From Planctomycetota bacterium (lineage in GTDB: Bacteria > Planctomycetota > Phycisphaerae > Sedimentisphaerales > Anaerohalosphaeraceae), in contig DUZQ01000031.1 of the NCBI GenBank assembly GCA_013349435.1, forward strand, positions 1 to 34,208: a stretch of 34,208 nucleotides of DNA, written 5' to 3'. Below the pieces are notes generated by a model, which did not search any database, was not told the DNA's origin, and saw only the letters and a list, made by a program, of their open reading frames with translations. The position numbers and the translations under genes are program-made. Positions 7,938 through 15,111 of this stretch are shown one piece after another (positions within the stretch are counted from its first letter, which is position 1; every line of letters starts with the position of its first letter).

Positions 7938-8999
7938 TTACTCCGGCTTGGTTTGCAGGGGAATTTGAACGAGAGGTAAACCTTTTTTATTTCTGATATT
8001 CAGGGATTTAAGGAACCGGTTACGTATCAGCTTCTCTGCTCGCGTACATTGCCGTATTAAATCTTTTGCCGGTTGTAACTGTATTTGTCCACCCGCCATA
8101 CCCGCGTGCCCGCCTCCCGTGCCAATCCTACAGACTACATTATGTATGACATCACCGGCTTTTAGGTCTTTATCCTGAGTGCGAAGGGAAATGAGCAGGC
8201 GATTGTCGAAACAGGCGTAGCACATTACCCAGTTAACCTGCTCGTGTCTTAAGAGGAGGTCGGCCAGTTCACCAATCATATCGGGATTGTCAATTTCTCC
8301 GATGTTGCAAATCAGACAATTCTCGTAAATTCTCGTATTAGCCAATGCAGTTGAGAGCATTTGATAATATCCTGTAGGAACCCTGCCTTGCTGAATCTGG
8401 CTGAGCATTCGTTTATTTGCCAGAGGATACAAATCCTCCATCGCATCGATATCAGCCTGAATGGATTCTCTGCCGAGGTCCTGGGTGTCCGATCTAATTC
8501 CATAAAGCAATGCCGTCGCAAGTGGTATCTGGGGGGTAATCTTCGCAGCCGAAAGGTATTCCCACATAATTGTGGAAGTTGCGCCGTAGTTTTTTCGAAT
8601 ATCTGTAAAAGCAACGCTGCGGGTTGGTTTTCTGAGGGGGTGATGGTCGATAACGATGTCCGGCAGGATTTTTGGCGGCAAGGGATTATTTCCTGTGGCC
8701 GGCTGGGTGTCAACCATGGCGATAAGGTCGAAGTATTTATTCCCAATTTCGTTAAAAGGATGTAAATTCACCCCCAGATAATCGACAAGCTCGCGGTTCT
8801 GGGCCCGTCCGATCGTGCCACCGTAAGAAAGCCGACACGTTATTCCAGCCTTCTTGTTGGCCAGCTCTTTCAGGGCGCACGCCGCGGCGATGGCATCGGG
8901 GTCGGGGTTGTCCTGCATCACAATCAAAAGTGTCTCCTGTCCTGCCCAAAGGCTTTCGAGCTTTTTCAACTTTTTATTGGTTTGGCTTAATCCGCCCAT
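7938..8999 (-). CDS. DHH/DHHA1 family phosphoesterase (NrnA/RecJ superfamily)
   Basis: This 353-aa cytoplasmic metal-dependent phosphoesterase belongs to the class that includes nanoRNase/pAp phosphatase and c-di-AMP/pGpG-degrading enzymes. Metal motifs are visible in order: DNPDPDAIAAA (D33, D35), MVDTQ (D97), IDHHP (D118-H119-H120) and GIRSDTQDL (D171). A C-terminal DHHA1 domain has the substrate-binding GTGGGHAGMAGG. There are no transmembrane or GGDEF/PAS segments, so it is the stand-alone form. The basic C-terminus is unusual. It is the last gene of a minus-strand trio after the permease, 68 bp away. Which nucleotide it cleaves cannot be settled from sequence. Confidence 0.92.
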   Translation of the reverse strand: MGGLSQTNKKLKKLESLWAGQETLLIVMQDNPDPDAIAAACALKELANKKAGITCRLSYGGTIGRAQNRELVDYLGVNLHPFNEIGNKYFDLIAMVDTQPATGNNPLPPKILPDIVIDHHPLRKPTRSVAFTDIRKNYGATSTIMWEYLSAAKITPQIPLATALLYGIRSDTQDLGRESIQADIDAMEDLYPLANKRMLSQIQQGRVPTGYYQMLSTALANTRIYENCLICNIGEIDNPDMIGELADLLLRHEQVNWVMCYACFDNRLLISLRTQDKDLKAGDVIHNVVCRIGTGGGHAGMAGGQIQLQPAKDLIRQCTRAEKLIRNRFLKSLNIRNKKGLPLVQIPLQTKPE

Positions 9000-9035
9000 T
9001 TTTTTTTACATTGCTCTGCAGAAACGTTTACAAAT

Positions 9036-9065
9036 GTCATTCTGATCGCAGCGAAGCATCTCACC
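9036..9065. repeat. Half-copy of the GTCATTCTGA intergenic repeat
   Basis: GTCATTCTGATCGCAGCGAAGCATCTCACC matches the left arm of the longer nested repeats at 22396, 24074 and 25776 ('GTCATTCTGA..C...CGAAGAATCTCA') but has no right arm. It lies in the 68-bp gap between the permease and the DHH phosphoesterase. Confidence 0.7.
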
Positions 9066-9067
9066 GC

Positions 9068-10927
9068 TTAGTCGGGCACTAGAAAACCGGGACTCTGTTC
9101 GCGTTTTCGAGTCCCCAAGAGAATAATATCGCGAAGGGATTGTTTGTTTTTTGCGGTGAGCCACTTTTTCTCAAAGCCGGTCTGCTGTACTATCTGTGCA
9201 ATTGCCGAAAGAGCGCGCAGGTGAAAGTTGCGTTCATCCCTGGTCCCAGCAAGAACGAAAACCGTGTGTACGTCCTGGTACTGCGCCGAAAACCGGATAC
9301 CCCTGCGGGCCCGAACAAGAAGGATGTCAAAAGTCTTGTCGCCATCGACAATAATGTGCGGTATTGCCATACCGGGATTCAGAACCGTGCTTGTTTCCTT
9401 TTCTCTTTCAGCGAGAAGATTGAACAGGACGGCAGGCTCTGTTTTAAGTCGCGCCGACATAGTATCTGAGGCAAGTCTAAAGAATTCTTCCAGGGCGATG
9501 GATTCCTCTATATCGAGGATTACGCACTGTTCAATTATATTGTCAAACCTGTCTTTTATAATATCATCTCTTTCTCTGATGATTTCCCGGAGTTCGGATT
9601 CCAGCGAATATGTGGTTAATTCTTTGGCAGTAACTCTCTCGATAAGGTGGAGCAGGGCATATTCCCTGTTCGTTCTGATACGTCCATAGAACCAATACAC
9701 GAAGAGAGCAAATATTATGAGTAAACAGCTTATAAGAAGCGCCTCGGTACCCATCTCAAATATCAAAAAGCCGAAACCTACAATCCCGAATATCTGCATC
9801 CATGGGTATAAAGGTGCCCGGAACCGCGGCTGATAGTTATGGATTCTGCTTTCCCTTAAAATGATTACGGAGGCACAGGAAAGCAGATTTGTGAGTATCA
9901 GAACCACAGAGGCGGCCTCGACTAATATTTCGAGTCTTAAAAACAGAGACAGGATAATAAATACACCCGTTATTATAAGGGCATTATGTGGTGTTCGGAA
10001 CTTTACGTTTACCCTTCCGAAGAATGCCGGCAAAAGTCCGTCCTGGCTGAGTGGTATAAGAGACCTTGCAGCGGTCATAATCCCGGCGTTTGCGGTGGAT
10101 AAAAAAGCCAGGATTGCGGCAATGCTTAAAGCTATTTTTCCTGCGGGCCCCATAAAGACCCGGGCACCATCAGAAATCGGCCTGAGAGAGCGTCCCAAAG
10201 AGTCAGGTTCAAGTACACCCACCGTTACGAAAACCATCAGAGAATAAAAGACACTTACCACCAACAGGGAAAGAATCATCCCCAGGGGTATATTTTTTGC
10301 GGGATTTTTGATTTCCTCGGCGACACTGGCGATTATTAACAGTCCCGCGTATGAAACAAATACAAAGCCCGTAGTAAAGAAAACAGATGTTATGCCTTTG
10401 GGCATAAAGGGTGAAAAACGTTCTATTCTTACCCGGGGCAGACCCAAAACAATGTACAAAACCATAAGCAGCAACAAGCCAGCAACGAGGATAACCTGTG
10501 TTCTGCCAGCTTCCTTAATACCAACCAGATTTACAAAAAGAAAAACAAGACAAAAAAACACTGCAATTATATGGATGTCAATATCAACAATGAGAACTGT
10601 GAAAACGGACATTCCTACAAGTGCAAAAGCACTTTTCATAGACAGTGAAAACCAGCTCAAAATCCCAGCAACGGTTCCTACACTCGGGCCCATACTCCGG
10701 ACAATGGTAAAACAATCACCACCGGCTTTTGGCATAGCAGTGGTCATTTCGGCCAAGCTTAACATTCCGGGAATTGACAAAAGAGCAGCCAAAAAGTAGC
10801 AGAGGATTATGACAGGACCGGCTTTCGAGTATGCAAGCCCGGGCAAAATAAAAAGGCCGGAGCTTATCATTGCGCCACTGGCAATGCAGAATACGTGTAC
10901 TAATCCCAGGTCTCTTTTAAGTTCCAT
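9068..10927 (-). CDS. APC-family amino-acid permease fused to a PTS EIIA-like domain
   Basis: This inner-membrane protein of 619 aa has about 12 hydrophobic helices in residues 8-420. They begin with LGLVHVFCIASGAMISSGLFILPG, the first-helix signature of APC amino acid/polyamine/cation permeases. A charged linker (about 421-470) leads to an EIIA type-2 (fructose/mannitol or PtsN-like) domain at about 470-610. Within it MAIPHIIVDG holds H524 at the position of the phosphorylated His, and RNFHLRALSAIA holds the second conserved His (569). The fusion suggests transport controlled by a phosphorelay or by EIIA-like docking. AAGGGA lies 8 bp upstream of the ATG. It is 62 bp downstream of the sigma-54 activator. 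The substrate is not known. Confidence 0.9.
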   Translation of the reverse strand: MELKRDLGLVHVFCIASGAMISSGLFILPGLAYSKAGPVIILCYFLAALLSIPGMLSLAEMTTAMPKAGGDCFTIVRSMGPSVGTVAGILSWFSLSMKSAFALVGMSVFTVLIVDIDIHIIAVFFCLVFLFVNLVGIKEAGRTQVILVAGLLLLMVLYIVLGLPRVRIERFSPFMPKGITSVFFTTGFVFVSYAGLLIIASVAEEIKNPAKNIPLGMILSLLVVSVFYSLMVFVTVGVLEPDSLGRSLRPISDGARVFMGPAGKIALSIAAILAFLSTANAGIMTAARSLIPLSQDGLLPAFFGRVNVKFRTPHNALIITGVFIILSLFLRLEILVEAASVVLILTNLLSCASVIILRESRIHNYQPRFRAPLYPWMQIFGIVGFGFLIFEMGTEALLISCLLIIFALFVYWFYGRIRTNREYALLHLIERVTAKELTTYSLESELREIIRERDDIIKDRFDNIIEQCVILDIEESIALEEFFRLASDTMSARLKTEPAVLFNLLAEREKETSTVLNPGMAIPHIIVDGDKTFDILLVRARRGIRFSAQYQDVHTVFVLAGTRDERNFHLRALSAIAQIVQQTGFEKKWLTAKNKQSLRDIILLGTRKREQSPGFLVPD

Positions 10928-10989
10928 AGCAAAGTCCCTTTACGAGCATAACAGTGAAGGAGTTCGGTAATAAGTCAGGCCTTGATTCT

Positions 10990-12408
10990 TCAGGGCCGGA
11001 AATCTTTTTTGTTCAGGCCATATTTTTTCATCTTGTCATACAGGCTTTTAGAGTCGATACCGGCTTTTTTTGCCGCTTCGCCTACCCGGCCTTTGGTTGA
11101 TGTTAAGAGGGTTGTTAAATAGCTTCTTTCGAACCGAACAAGAATGTCCTTTCGCGCATCCTTTAATGGTTTGCGGAGCCATTCTTCCGGCAAGGCCGCC
11201 GGGTTATGTGTAAGCTCTCCCAGCGATACTTCTTTGGGTCCGGTTATGCTGTCAGGCAGGTCATTAATAGTGATAAAGTCTCCCTCACAAAGAAGCATCG
11301 CTCTTTCTATGACGTTTATCAACTCACGCACGTTTCCCGGCCAGGAATAACTACAAAGAGATTTTAGGGCCTCATCGGTTATGTCTGAGACGTCGCACCC
11401 TATCCTTGGGCCCAGATAATCAATATAGCTATAGACCAGTTGAGGTATATCCTTTAGGCGTTCGCGAAGTGGTGGAACCATCAATGAAACAACATTCAGC
11501 CTGTAGTACAGGTCCCTTCGGAATAGTTTTGCCCGGACCTCCGCCTCGAGATCGCGGTTTGTAGCCGCCATAATACGGACATCAACTGTTATAGCTTTTT
11601 CACTTCCGATGCGGTGTATTTCCCGGCTTTCGAGGACGCGCAAGAGTTTGCTTTGCAGATGTATCGGCATTTCACCGATTTCATCAAGAAAGATGGTTCC
11701 CTGGTGGGCAAGTTCGAAACAACCCCTTCGAGCCTTTGTAGCACCAGTGAAAGCTCCTTGTTCGTGACCAAAAAGCTCACTTTCCAGCAAAGACTCCGGT
11801 AATGCCCCACAGTGTACGGCAATGAAGGGTCCCGGAGCACGTGGACTTTCAGCATGAAGTGCGTGTGCCAGTCTTTCCTTGCCGACACCGGTTTCACCAA
11901 GAATAAGCACCGAGGAACCACTTTTTGCTATTCGAGGTAGAATCTTTACGAATTTTTTCATTGTGGTACTTTCGGCAACAAAATCACCGATATCGGCCTC
12001 GGCTAATTTTGGCCGAACAGCCAGTTTGGGACGTGAGGCTTTGCGTTGTCTGTTTAAGATGGCATTGAAGGCACCGCCAAGTTTCCTGTTTGACAGTGTC
12101 GGATTGAGTATGGTATCGCAGCCTGCCGAGATGAGCTGAGCGTTCTGCCGGTCATCCGTTTCTTCGGATAGTACAACTATCAAAGGTGCGTCCGGGAGTT
12201 TTTGCAGGGTTTGTATTTCGTCAAGGGTTTTGTCCCGAATAAGGTCGCTACTCATAATGAGAATATCACAGATTATGCGAGAGATTTTTTTCCAAAACCG
12301 CCTGTGGTCCGCCAGGGACTCAACGACAGTGTCCGGGCTTTTGAGCAGCTTGCTTAATTTCTCTCGTAACCGGTCTTCGGTTACAGCTATGGTAATGCGT
12401 GAGAGCAT
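10990..12408 (-). CDS. Sigma-54-dependent activator with degenerate receiver domain
   Basis: This 472-aa bacterial enhancer-binding protein activates RNA polymerase carrying sigma-54. The AAA+ domain (about 142-385) has Walker A GETGVGKE (171-178), the sigma-54-contacting GAFTGA loop (218-223), Walker B IFLDEI (239-244) and the LFRRDLYYRLNV region. A Fis-type helix-turn-helix ends the protein (about 437-465). Residues 1-120 have receiver-like spacing but lack its chemistry: the phospho-acceptor position reads CDILIMSSD (Ser where Asp is expected), and the switch Lys region reads AGCDTILNP (Asn where Lys is expected). Activity may therefore be controlled other than by phosphorylation. GGAGCTG precedes the ATG. 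It probably drives the divergent promoter at 12588 and its own operon. Confidence 0.93.
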   Translation of the reverse strand: MLSRITIAVTEDRLREKLSKLLKSPDTVVESLADHRRFWKKISRIICDILIMSSDLIRDKTLDEIQTLQKLPDAPLIVVLSEETDDRQNAQLISAGCDTILNPTLSNRKLGGAFNAILNRQRKASRPKLAVRPKLAEADIGDFVAESTTMKKFVKILPRIAKSGSSVLILGETGVGKERLAHALHAESPRAPGPFIAVHCGALPESLLESELFGHEQGAFTGATKARRGCFELAHQGTIFLDEIGEMPIHLQSKLLRVLESREIHRIGSEKAITVDVRIMAATNRDLEAEVRAKLFRRDLYYRLNVVSLMVPPLRERLKDIPQLVYSYIDYLGPRIGCDVSDITDEALKSLCSYSWPGNVRELINVIERAMLLCEGDFITINDLPDSITGPKEVSLGELTHNPAALPEEWLRKPLKDARKDILVRFERSYLTTLLTSTKGRVGEAAKKAGIDSKSLYDKMKKYGLNKKDFRP

Positions 12409-12439
12409 GACAGCTCCAAAACTGGGAAACAGGACTTTT

Positions 12440-12515
12440 AATCGGGATTTTACTGCTGTTTTTTTCGGGAGTCAAGCCCCGATTTTAAGCTATCAGGCCG
12501 TGCTGCCATGATGGC
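12440..12515. promoter_or_regulatory. Candidate activator-binding palindromes
   Basis: Two inverted repeats lie between the divergent activator gene and the sigma-54-like promoter. One is AATCGGG (12440-12446) / CCCGATT (12478-12484). The other is the compact GCCATGATGGC (12505-12515), about 75-85 bp upstream of the -24 element. That distance suits an enhancer site for a sigma-54 activator. This is inference from position and symmetry only. Confidence 0.35.
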
Positions 12516-12587
12516 CGAAAAAAATGATTTTCCCTAACTCTTTATTTAGAAGACGATTAGGATGGCCACAAGAAATTTTTCGCGTTC

Positions 12588-12603
12588 TGGCACGACTTTT
12601 GAG
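12588..12603 (+). promoter_or_regulatory. Sigma-54-type -24/-12 promoter
   Basis: TGGCACG-ACTT-TTGAG matches the sigma-54 consensus TGGCACG-N4-TTGCA/T with the required GG-N10-G(C) spacing. The only core difference is A for C in the -12 GC. It points rightwards, away from the neighbouring sigma-54 activator gene, towards the small basic ORF at 12673 and the acidic lipoprotein gene at 13080. The interval 12409-12672 otherwise contains no gene. Confidence 0.7.
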
Positions 12604-12672
12604 TTAATAAAAAATTGAAACGATAGGTTGAAAAAGGAGCTAACCAGTTTCAAGGTTGAAGTTGGCGGAATA

Positions 12673-12801
12673 ATGAAGAGTAAAAGGGAACAGATGAAAA
12701 CAAAGAAAAGAGCAAAGAAAAATATAAAAGCGACAAGAGCAAATAAAGCTTGTCAAAAGGGCAAAATGGACGCTTATATTGCCGAACGGCCTAAGAGATA
12801 A
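12673..12801 (+). CDS. 42-aa strongly basic peptide
   Basis: ATG 12673 opens a 42-codon frame (MKSKREQMKTKKRAKKN ..., ending AERPKR) with 17 Lys/Arg and only three acidic residues. It has no hydrophobic segment and contains one Cys. Such composition suits a nucleic-acid-binding or polyanion-binding peptide. It could also arise by chance in A-rich DNA. GGCGGA sits close to the ATG. A stronger AAGGAG at about 12634 is too far away. It lies 70 bp downstream of the sigma-54-like promoter and could be its first product. A second in-frame ATG at 12694 is possible. Confidence 0.4.
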   Translation: MKSKREQMKTKKRAKKNIKATRANKACQKGKMDAYIAERPKR

Positions 12802-12952
12802 TTGGTTAGAAACCATTAGTTGATTTGATTTTTTGTTTAAGGAGGCATTCAAAAGCAAAGGCTGTGAAGATAAAATTCAAAGAGGCTTAAACAGACCAAA
12901 TTTGAACAGTTTTCGCGGTAAATCATTGGGATTGGCCGCGCAATATTAACAA

Positions 12953-13009
12953 TTTGTTCGGGGGCCACTGTTCCGATAAGGGGTTGTTGGAATCGGTGGC
13001 CCCAACAAA
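12953..13009 (+). promoter_or_regulatory. Long hairpin in the leader of the 13080 gene
   Basis: Nested arms TTTGTT, GGGGCCAC and TTCC (12953-12974) pair with GGAA, GTGGCCCC and AACAAA (12989-13009), giving an interrupted helix of about 18 bp around a 14-nt loop (GATAAGGGGTTGTT). No U-run follows on either strand, so it is not a standard intrinsic terminator. It lies 70 bp before the lipoprotein start and could be an attenuator, an RNA-stability element or a protein-binding site. The rest of 12802-13079 shows no gene. Confidence 0.6.
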
Positions 13010-13079
13010 AAGTACAGGAAATGAACGGTTGTAAAAGCTGTTGTGTTTGAAATAAGAATTCTGTTTTGGGAGTTTAGTT

Positions 13080-13562
13080 ATGAAGAAGACAAGATTTGTT
13101 TTGTTTTTGGTGCTTGTGCTGAGTATTGCTCTGTTGAGCGCAGTTCCCGGGTGCAGGCAAAAAAAGGCCGAAGCGAATAAAACCAGAGATGCAAGCAGGC
13201 AAATCCCCGATTTTCGCCACCGGGAAGAACCATACGATCCTTGCGGCGGTTACAATCCTGAAGAAGCCGAGTATTCCGCCGAAGAGGCACCTGCGTACTT
13301 TGCGGATGAAGATGATATGCAACAGTTGCCTCAGGAATCAGATGACGGTGAACTGCTTGTACAGCCGGAAGATGTCGAACAGGGAACAGCTTATGATGAG
13401 TATGAAGAGGACGCCGAGGAATACGAGGGCCAGGCGGAGCAATACGAACAAGATTATGCAGAAGACAATGAAGATTATGAACAAGATTATGCAGAAGACA
13501 ATGAAGATTACGAACAAGAGTATCCTGATGAAGGTTATGGTGCAGAGTCAAACGAGTATTAA
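13080..13562 (+). CDS. Acidic, Tyr/Glu/Asp-rich putative lipoprotein
   Basis: The 160-aa exported protein starts with a basic n-region (MKKTR), a hydrophobic core (FVLFLVLVLSIALLSA) and VPGC at 22-25, a plausible lipobox with Cys25 as the lipidation site. The mature part is dominated by Glu, Asp, Gln and Tyr and ends in YEQDYAEDNED repeats. It has no globular signature. It may be a cell-surface polyelectrolyte, metal-binding or spacer protein. The ribosome site (GGGAG) is about 7-10 bp before the ATG. The promoter at 12588 could drive it through the long leader with the hairpin. Function unknown. Confidence 0.75.
   Translation: MKKTRFVLFLVLVLSIALLSAVPGCRQKKAEANKTRDASRQIPDFRHREEPYDPCGGYNPEEAEYSAEEAPAYFADEDDMQQLPQESDDGELLVQPEDVEQGTAYDEYEEDAEEYEGQAEQYEQDYAEDNEDYEQDYAEDNEDYEQEYPDEGYGAESNEY
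13443..13523 (+). repeat. 33-bp in-frame tandem repeat within the acidic lipoprotein gene
   Basis: Two near-identical 33-bp units (13443-13475 and 13476-13508) encode YEQDYAEDNED twice. A partial third unit (YEQEY) follows at 13509-13523. The units differ by about one base, indicating recent slippage duplication that preserves the frame. Confidence 0.9.
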
Positions 13563-13706
13563 TTTTTGCCGAAAAGGGGTCTGTCCTTAAGTTATGTTTT
13601 GGTCTGAAAAACTTGAGACTCATTGCAAAAGTATATACAGACGGCGCTAAGGCCGAGGGTCAATTTAAAAGTGCAAAGTGAGTTAAGTGAAACAGACGCA
13701 GGTGTG

Positions 13707-13752
13707 GGGAGTTCGCTTTTTGGTAAGAGCGTTTGCCAGGTGGCGAGCTCCC
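13707..13752 (+). promoter_or_regulatory. Hairpin upstream of the zinc-ribbon gene
   Basis: GGGAGTTCGC (13707-13716) pairs with GCGAGCTCCC (13743-13752), 10 bp with one G-U pair, loop 26 nt, followed by TTTGCG. It sits 44 bp before the start at 13796. It may be a leader structure or a weak terminator of the preceding gene. No known riboswitch consensus was recognised. Confidence 0.4.
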
Positions 13753-13795
13753 TTTGCGAATGAGGTAGTTGGCTGAGTTTGCAGAAAGGATAGAG

Positions 13796-14011
13796 ATGAT
13801 AGTACAAGAGGGAAAGGCTTTAAGCAGGATTGGTCGCAACACAATCCGTCAGTGTTGCCCTGAATGCGGTTTCATTATGGAGATAGTGGACTGTCACAAA
13901 GAAGACGGGGTAACATTCGTGTGGTATAGCTGCAGCAGAGACGGCTGCAATGGGCAGTGGCTGAAGAGAATAAGTTGCATTTCGCCGAGTCGTGTAAAAA
14001 AGTTTTGTTGA
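13796..14011 (+). CDS. Small zinc-ribbon-like protein
   Basis: The 71-aa product has cysteine pairs CPECG (residues 21-25) and CSRDGC (46-51) about 22 residues apart, a spacing that fits a zinc ribbon, plus C33, C61 and C71. There is no membrane segment. A TTG at 13769 would extend the frame by nine residues. ATG 13796 is preferred because AAAGGA lies about 6 bp ahead. It may bind nucleic acid or protein. It precedes the carbohydrate operon by 125 bp in the same orientation, but a functional link is not shown. Confidence 0.65.
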   Translation: MIVQEGKALSRIGRNTIRQCCPECGFIMEIVDCHKEDGVTFVWYSCSRDGCNGQWLKRISCISPSRVKKFC

Positions 14012-14136
14012 GTTGACCGATAGCAATCAGGTCAGCAACATTGCAGCTTGTAAAAGGTGAGAATCCCTGAGAAGAAAAAATGAAAATCCCTGCAAGAACC
14101 TGCAGATTATGAATACTAATCCGAAAGCGAGTCAAA

Positions 14137-15111
14137 ATGGGAAAACAGACGGAACGGGAACTATTCCATCGTCATCCTGACAATCCGATACTTTCGGTAA
14201 AGGACTGGCCCTATAATGCCAACTCGGTTTTTAATTCGGCCGCAGTGGAGGTTGAGGGAAATATACTTCTGCTGGTTCGTGTTGAGGATTTCCGGGGTAT
14301 TTCACACTTTACCGCTGCCCGGAGCAGGGACGGAGTTACCAAGTGGGATATCGACCCGGAACCTACATTACGGCCCGACCCGGCAAATCACCCTGAGGAG
14401 CTTTGGGGGATAGAAGATCCGAGAGTTACCCGGCTCGAAGAATTACAAAAGTGGGTAATAGCCTATACCGCTTATTCCAAGGCCGGCCCTTTGGTATCGT
14501 TGGCAACCACCAAGGATTTCAGCACTTTCGAACGGCTGGGGCCAGTAATGCCTCCGGAAGATAAAGACGCAGCGATATTTCCAAAACTTTTTGGCGACAG
14601 ATGGGCCATGCTCCACAGGCCTGTGGCAAGGTCGCCAAGTCTGCCGGCTAATATCTGGCTTTCCTTTTCGCATGACCTGATACATTGGGGCAACCACCAG
14701 GAGATAGTATGCGCTCGAGAAGGGAGCTGGTGGGACGCCAATAAAATCGGTCTTTCTGCTCCCCCTTTGGAGACCTCGGAGGGCTGGTTGATTCTTTATC
14801 ATGGAGTTCGTACCACCCCATCGGGCTCCATTTACCGCTTAGGGGTGGTGTTACTTGATATTGACGACCCGACTCGTGTCATTCGACGCACCGACGAGTG
14901 GATTTTCGGGCCGAAGGCAACCTATGAACGTGAAGGGGACGTAGATGATGTAGTTTTTCCTTGTGGCTGGGTTATGCGGTGTGATACTATTAATATGTAC
15001 TATGGGGCAGCGGATTCTTGTATTGCTCTTGCAACAGCAAGGCTGGATAAAATAGTAAGTTTTATCCTTACCTGTCCCAATCACAGTTCTTCGGATTGGT
15101 GGAAGAGCTGA
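14137..15111 (+). CDS. GH130-like glycoside phosphorylase/hydrolase
   Basis: The 324-aa protein has the five-bladed beta-propeller pattern of glycoside hydrolase family 130, which contains beta-mannoside phosphorylases and some mannosidases. The WGIEDPRVT block places the family's catalytic Asp at D94. Other propeller features are NSVFNSAA near the N-terminus, HRPVARSP, WILYHGVR and the C-terminal MYYGAADSCIALA. It has no signal peptide, so it acts in the cytoplasm. Whether it is a phosphorylase depends on phosphate-binding Arg/His residues I cannot assign without alignment. It is the first gene of a five-gene operon and overlaps the next gene by about 13 bp. Confidence 0.88.
   Translation: MGKQTERELFHRHPDNPILSVKDWPYNANSVFNSAAVEVEGNILLLVRVEDFRGISHFTAARSRDGVTKWDIDPEPTLRPDPANHPEELWGIEDPRVTRLEELQKWVIAYTAYSKAGPLVSLATTKDFSTFERLGPVMPPEDKDAAIFPKLFGDRWAMLHRPVARSPSLPANIWLSFSHDLIHWGNHQEIVCAREGSWWDANKIGLSAPPLETSEGWLILYHGVRTTPSGSIYRLGVVLLDIDDPTRVIRRTDEWIFGPKATYEREGDVDDVVFPCGWVMRCDTINMYYGAADSCIALATARLDKIVSFILTCPNHSSSDWWKS

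Noticed and set aside
12640-12858. Minus-strand 72-codon Phe/Leu/Ser-rich frame
   Set aside because: It is the antisense of the Lys-rich 42-aa frame. Its hydrophobic composition is the mirror of AAA/AAG codons, and it has no start signals.
13707-13795. Known riboswitch upstream of the zinc-ribbon gene
   Set aside because: A hairpin is present, but none of the consensus boxes I know (cobalamin, FMN, c-di-GMP, SAM, TPP) could be found.
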